DNA of 64,000 bases from Hepsetus odoe (lineage: Eukaryota; Chordata; Actinopteri; Characiformes; Hepsetidae). The DNA lies in assembly GCA_017165825.1 (NCBI GenBank), contig CM029370.1, forward strand, positions 20,174,555-20,238,554, in the 5' to 3' direction. Position 1 is the first letter of the stretch, and each line of letters opens with the position of its first letter. The notes below the pieces were generated by a model. It saw only the letters and a program-made list of their open reading frames with translations, had not been told where the DNA came from and made no database searches. The translations under genes were made by a program, and so were the position numbers. This document shows, one piece after another, positions 60,398 to 64,000 of the stretch.

Positions 60398-60770
60398 CTC
60401 AACAAGCCGCAGCCTCCGCGTTCAGGTCCCTGTTCCGCTCATTAACGGCGGGCTGCGCTCTGAACATGCGCTTAGAACCTCTCCCGGCCCAGGTTTGTCC
60501 CCCGTCAGTTGTCTCCCGTCTCTTGACAGGAGTTGGCAGACCCCAGCAGCCGCTCGCTCGGCGGCAGAGATGCGGAGCGGTAGCCTTCCAGCCTCAGCGC
60601 TGCTGACTTTACTCCAGCTCTGCTCCTCCCCTCCGCGCGAGGCTTTTGTGCCCGCTTATTTATTTATTTTCCTCCCTCACAGACACGTCCCGCCCTCCTG
60701 TGCGCTCATTGGCTGCCGCGGCCTCGCTTCGGGGGCTGGGATTGGTTGGTGCTGCACACTCACGAGTCAA
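60360..60770. promoter_or_regulatory. CpG island with minus-strand promoter layout
   Basis: About 410 bp of GC-rich sequence with dozens of CpG in an AT-rich window. Read on the minus strand it has two CCAAT boxes (60745-60741 and 60712-60708), a GC box GGGCGGGA (60696-60689), and a TATA-like AAATAAATAAATAAG (60670-60656), in the usual order and spacing for initiation near 60630. This is the strongest sign of a host gene in the window. Direction is inferred from motif order; the island could also fire on the plus strand. Confidence 0.55.
60398..60630 (-). other. candidate untranslated first exon with uORF
   Basis: Downstream of the TATA-like box the minus strand stays GC-rich to TTGAG followed by GTGAGGC, a good splice donor at 60397. 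The only ATG (60467) opens 22 codons (starting MFRAQPAVNE) that end in TGA at 60401-60399, directly before the donor, so this would be a 5' untranslated exon with a short upstream ORF. The start near 60630 is estimated from the TATA-like box. Coding exons would lie further left; candidates are at 47672 and 38244. Confidence 0.4.
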
Positions 60771-61199
60771 CCGACAGGCCCTATTCAATGTCTTTATTCG
60801 TAGACCTAATACTATATGTACGTTACCAGTGACAGATACAGTAGAGTACAGTTCCAGTAAAGTTCTCATTAACGACACATAAAATACAGGATACTCCAAG
60901 GAGATATTCACACATTTCTAAATTCAGAGTTTTATTTTTCAGTAAGATAATTAGGGCCAAAAGTTCAATAGGAACATTGTTCAAATGCAAAATTACTAAA
61001 AATTAGCCCAGCTTCAGGTCTGTTCGGTGAGAAAGGATCTGAGGGACGTTCCCATTGGACAATCAACCTCAGGCTTAAATGATCCACCTATCTCCGAAAA
61101 ACTGCTTTGTGAAACAACCCCCAGACATCCATTGTTCATGTATTTAAGCACCACAATAGCATTCATATTTATGATGCTGTGACTCACTCCCTGTCTCTC

Positions 61200-61268
61200 C
61201 TGAGCTGGAGCCTATCCCAGCACTCAGGGTGAAAGGCAGAAAAACACCCTGGACAGGTTGCCAGTCCT
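61200..61268 (-). mobile_element. SINE 3'-part fragment
   Basis: The minus strand reads CTGGCAACCTGTCCAGGGTG, TTTTTCTGCC and GGGATAGGCTCCAGCTCAGG, the 3' part of a common fish SINE, also related to the middle of the Rex3-tailed SINEs (CTGGCAACCTGTCCAGG). Confidence 0.65.
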
Positions 61269-61393
61269 GATATTACTGCTACAGACATGATATGATACCT
61301 GCTGTTATTTATTTATGTTATTTATTACTATTGCAATACCGTTGTTTGCAGAAACATATTCTTTGTGTGTGTAACATACTTGGACAAAATAAT

Positions 61394-62284
61394 CTGATTC
61401 TGGTCGCGATTGTGGTTGTGATTGTGATTCTGGTTGTGGCTGTGATTATGATTGTGATTGTGATTCTGGCTGTGATTGTTATTCTGGTTGTGGCTGTGAT
61501 TCTGGTTGTGATTATGATTCTGGCTGTGATTATGATTCTGGTGTGGTTATGATTCTGGCTGTGATTATGATTCTGGCTGTGATTGTAATTCTGGTTGTGA
61601 TTCTGGTTGTGGCTGTGATTCTGGTTGTGATTATGACTCTGGCTGTGATTATGATTCTGGTTGTGATTCTGGTTGGGACTGTGATTCTGGTTGTGGTTGT
61701 GATTGTGATTCTGGTTGTGGTTATGATTCTGGCTGTGATTGTGATTGTGGTTGGCATTGTGATTGTGGTTGTGATAGTGATTCTAGTTGTGATTATGATT
61801 CTGGTTGTGATTGTGATTCTGGTTGTGGTTGTGATTCTGGCTGTGATTGTGAATCTGGTTGGGATTGTGATTGTGGTTGGCATTTTGATTCTGGTTGTGG
61901 TTGTGATAGTGATTCTAGTTGTGATTATGATTCTGCTTGTGATTGTAATTCTGGTTGGGATTGTGATTCTGGTGTGGTTATGATTCAGGTTGTGATTATA
62001 ATTCTGGCTGTGATTGTGATTCTGGTTGTGGTTGTGATTCTGGCTGTGATTGTGAATCTGCTTGTGATTGTAATTCTGGTTGGGATTGTGATTCTGGTGT
62101 GGTTATGATTCAGGTTGTGATTATGATTCTGGTTGTGGTTGGGATTCTGGTTGTGATTTTGATTCTGGTTGGGATTTTGATTCTGGCTGTGGTTGTGATT
62201 CTGGTTGTGGTTTTGATTCTGGTTGTGATTTTAATTTTGACTATGATTCTGGCTGTTTTTCTGATTCTTATTGTGACTGTGATA
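61394..62284. repeat. large hexamer-based minisatellite (TGTGAT/TCTGGT)n
   Basis: Nearly 900 bp made of 6-bp words such as TGTGAT, TATGAT, TCTGGT, TGTGGT and TGTGGC. A higher-order unit is visible: the block starting CTGCTTGTGATTGTAATTC at 61933 recurs at 62058, an offset of 125 bp. Both strands stay open over long distances (Val/Ile/Leu-rich on plus, Thr/Ile-rich on minus), which follows from the repeat and is not evidence for a gene. Confidence 0.92.
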
Positions 62285-62344
62285 AAATACTATCAAGAGG
62301 CTTCGATAATTGCAGCGCTTTTTTTTCTTCACACCTGCATCCCG

Positions 62345-62600
62345 ACTATTCCTGCTCTTCTAATCAACGATTGGCTGTTATTGCCCGTGTTTTGCGCTAT
62401 GATTGGCTAATAGTTCACAGGCCGCCTTTCGTAGTGAGAGCTGAAGGCCAACGCCAGCGAGGTGGGCGGGGTTTGTCGGAGTAACGGTAGGGGAAAATGC
62501 TGCACATTCGGGGCACGTTAGCGTCACTTGCTGGTGCAAATGTGAAACAACACCTGAAGGAGCAGCTCCGTTTAAAAAGGCCATATCGAGTCCTAATGTG
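62345..62600 (+). promoter_or_regulatory. possible second promoter-like stretch
   Basis: Inverted CCAAT boxes (ATTGG at 62370-62374 and 62402-62406), a GC box GGGCGGGG at 62464-62471, several CpG, and a TATA-like TTTAAAAAGG at 62571-62580 come in promoter order on the plus strand. The distances are long and no following exon is recognised, so this is tentative. Confidence 0.25.
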
Positions 62601-63336
62601 AGTCTGGTCCTGTTAAAAGCCGGCCTGCTGGAGATGATCATTATCCTAGATATAGATCCTTCATTAGGATGTTAAAGTAAGATTAGTCTCCATTTCCCCA
62701 AATTAACGGGAGCAGAACCAACCTCCCCACAAAATAAGAGGTTTATGTCATATCCTGAGATGCTTTAGGAAAGCAATTTGGTTGAAAACATTTGGATGCA
62801 AAGTATGGGTAACTGATACTGATCGGATAATTGACCCCCAAAGTTGGGAATTGATGTCACATATATAATACATCAGAAACTATTAAATATTGAAGATGGC
62901 CCTTATTAATTATTAAATACTTGAACTTTCAATGTTCCAGGCCTTCCAATTCCTTGGGAGCAGTTGAAGTTTTCCCTTGCATCGTATTTTTGGCTGCAAT
63001 CATTAAATGTATGGATATGTATGCAGCTTGGTGAGGCTTTAGCTCCAGGGCCCAATGGGATGCGCTACACTTAACTGACCCAAACCTGTTTTTACACCTG
63101 ACCCTGCAAGCATTCAGAGGCTCTACCATGGAGTGAAAACGTGACATGGTTTTTTTCAGACGGAGTGTTTCAGATGGAGAAACATTTATTGGAAAATTAT
63201 GCTTGAGTGCCTTTTTCAGTCAATATAAGAGTCAATATAAGAGTCTTGATGAACTGTTTAAAAAAAACAGCTGACAAGGAGATAGTGATGACCTTGTTGA
63301 CCTTGGGGCCCACTGGAGAAACAAAAAGGTGTAGGA

Positions 63337-63339
<3 letters not shown>
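62601..63339. other. non-coding sequence
   Basis: No gene or repeat recognised, apart from an 18-bp direct duplication AGTCAATATAAGAGTC-type near 63220-63244. Confidence 0.45.

Positions 63340-63374
<35 letters not shown>
63340..63374. repeat. (GA)n microsatellite
   Basis: Seventeen GA units. Confidence 0.93.
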
Positions 63375-63377
<3 letters not shown>

Positions 63378-64000
63378 ACCGCACTATGTGGACAAACAGG
63401 TTCAGCTAATTGGCCACTGGGGTAAGACGATGTTGAGCAGCTCAACCGCACACACTGCAGCAACACACTTTTTTTTTCATTCGCTTTACCTACTTGTGTC
63501 AATATAATATATTTAAGTCATGTGGAAATGCTGTGCACTTTTCAATCAACCACATTACTATTTTTTCAGTGTCAGGGACTTGCCACGCTGCTTGGACCTC
63601 TAAAACATTCATTTTCTTCCTGAGCTGCCCTGCCTCATTTTCATCTCCTGAATACACAAAAGCCTAATTTCCAGACTGATAATAAGCAAGACACTTCCTT
63701 TCTCAAGCACAGCACCTCTCTGAGCTCATAGTCAGTCACTCGTAGTCAGTCAGGTGCTCGGTAGGTAGGAAGAAGTAGTGAGCCTAATTCACAGGCAATG
63801 TTCCATGTCCTTGAAGGAGACCCTTGAATTGTGTGGAGCTCAACTAATTGCCACACCACACATTGAGATCTGCGAACAAAGGGTAAAATATCCGAGTCAC
63901 CTTGAATAAACATATTCTGCAGCTGAGTGACAGTGCAGAAAAAAAGCTCCTTGTTTGACTCTTTAGAGGGAGACTGGAAATTAGGCTTATAATGGTTCTT
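63375..64000. other. non-coding sequence
   Basis: No gene recognised up to the right edge. Confidence 0.5.

Noticed and set aside
60495..60803. 102-codon plus-strand frame across the CpG island, and a signal-peptide-like MRSGSLPASALLTLLQLC frame from about 60570
   Set aside because: GC-rich islands give long frames by chance, and the motif order favours minus-strand initiation. No downstream exon was seen.
61543..61983. 146-codon Val/Ile/Leu-rich plus-strand frame, and a 117-codon Thr/Ile-rich frame on the other strand
   Set aside because: Both follow from the hexamer repeat, which lacks stop codons on either strand. No start context, splice sites or protein family.

Overview
The window looks like nuclear DNA of a ray-finned (teleost) fish. 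It is AT-rich and gene-poor. It carries repeat families typical of fish: a nearly full-length Rex3 (RTE-clade) non-LTR retrotransposon with a GATG-type tail, tRNA-derived V-SINE-type SINEs ending in TCACTTTCAC, a second SINE type with a GGATGGAT-type tail, decayed Tc1/mariner-type DNA transposons, palindromic TA-flanked MITEs, and many long dinucleotide microsatellites. No bacterial or organellar gene organisation is present, and I recognise no rRNA, functional tRNA gene or CRISPR array. I cannot name the species.

Layout. 1-8.4 kb: non-coding, no recognised gene. 8.4-9.1 kb: palindromic MITE followed by a (TA)n tract. 11.2-11.8 kb: trinucleotide and TA repeats and the 3' tip of a non-LTR element. 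13.6-15.7 kb: two decayed DNA-transposon remnants and a tandem SINE pair. 16.64-19.98 kb: Rex3 with a target-site duplication and a broken EN-RT reading frame. 20.0-24.3 kb: SINEs in both orientations and decayed Tc1-like copies, one carrying a nested SINE. 25-26.3 kb: microsatellites and a SINE. 28.0-32.4 kb: a nested SINE pair, one well-preserved V-SINE, and a SINE with a Rex3-like tail. 40.7-41.9 kb: second MITE copy in inverted orientation, then another Rex3-tailed SINE. 44.7-46.1 kb: V-SINE and DNA-transposon remnant. 56.1-57.4 kb: putative short LTR element holding a GC-rich 39-bp minisatellite, with a SINE nested in its downstream LTR. 60.36-60.77 kb: CpG island with a minus-strand promoter layout and a possible untranslated first exon. 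61.39-62.28 kb: hexamer-based minisatellite, followed at 62.35-62.60 kb by a second promoter-like stretch.

Host genes. The only host-gene signals are (i) the CpG-island promoter and candidate first exon with splice donor at 60.4-60.6 kb on the minus strand, and (ii) exon-like segments further along the same strand, best at 47672-47740 and 38244-38383. Most of the window could therefore be introns of one minus-strand gene running off the left edge. I do not recognise the encoded peptide, and this model needs RNA or comparative evidence.

How elements relate. The Rex3 copy and the second SINE type share a similar 3' end, suggesting the SINE used Rex3/RTE reverse transcriptase. The two SINE types share a similar tRNA-derived head but have different tails. 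The two MITE copies keep the last ~34 codons of a Tc1-like transposase, which identifies their parent superfamily.
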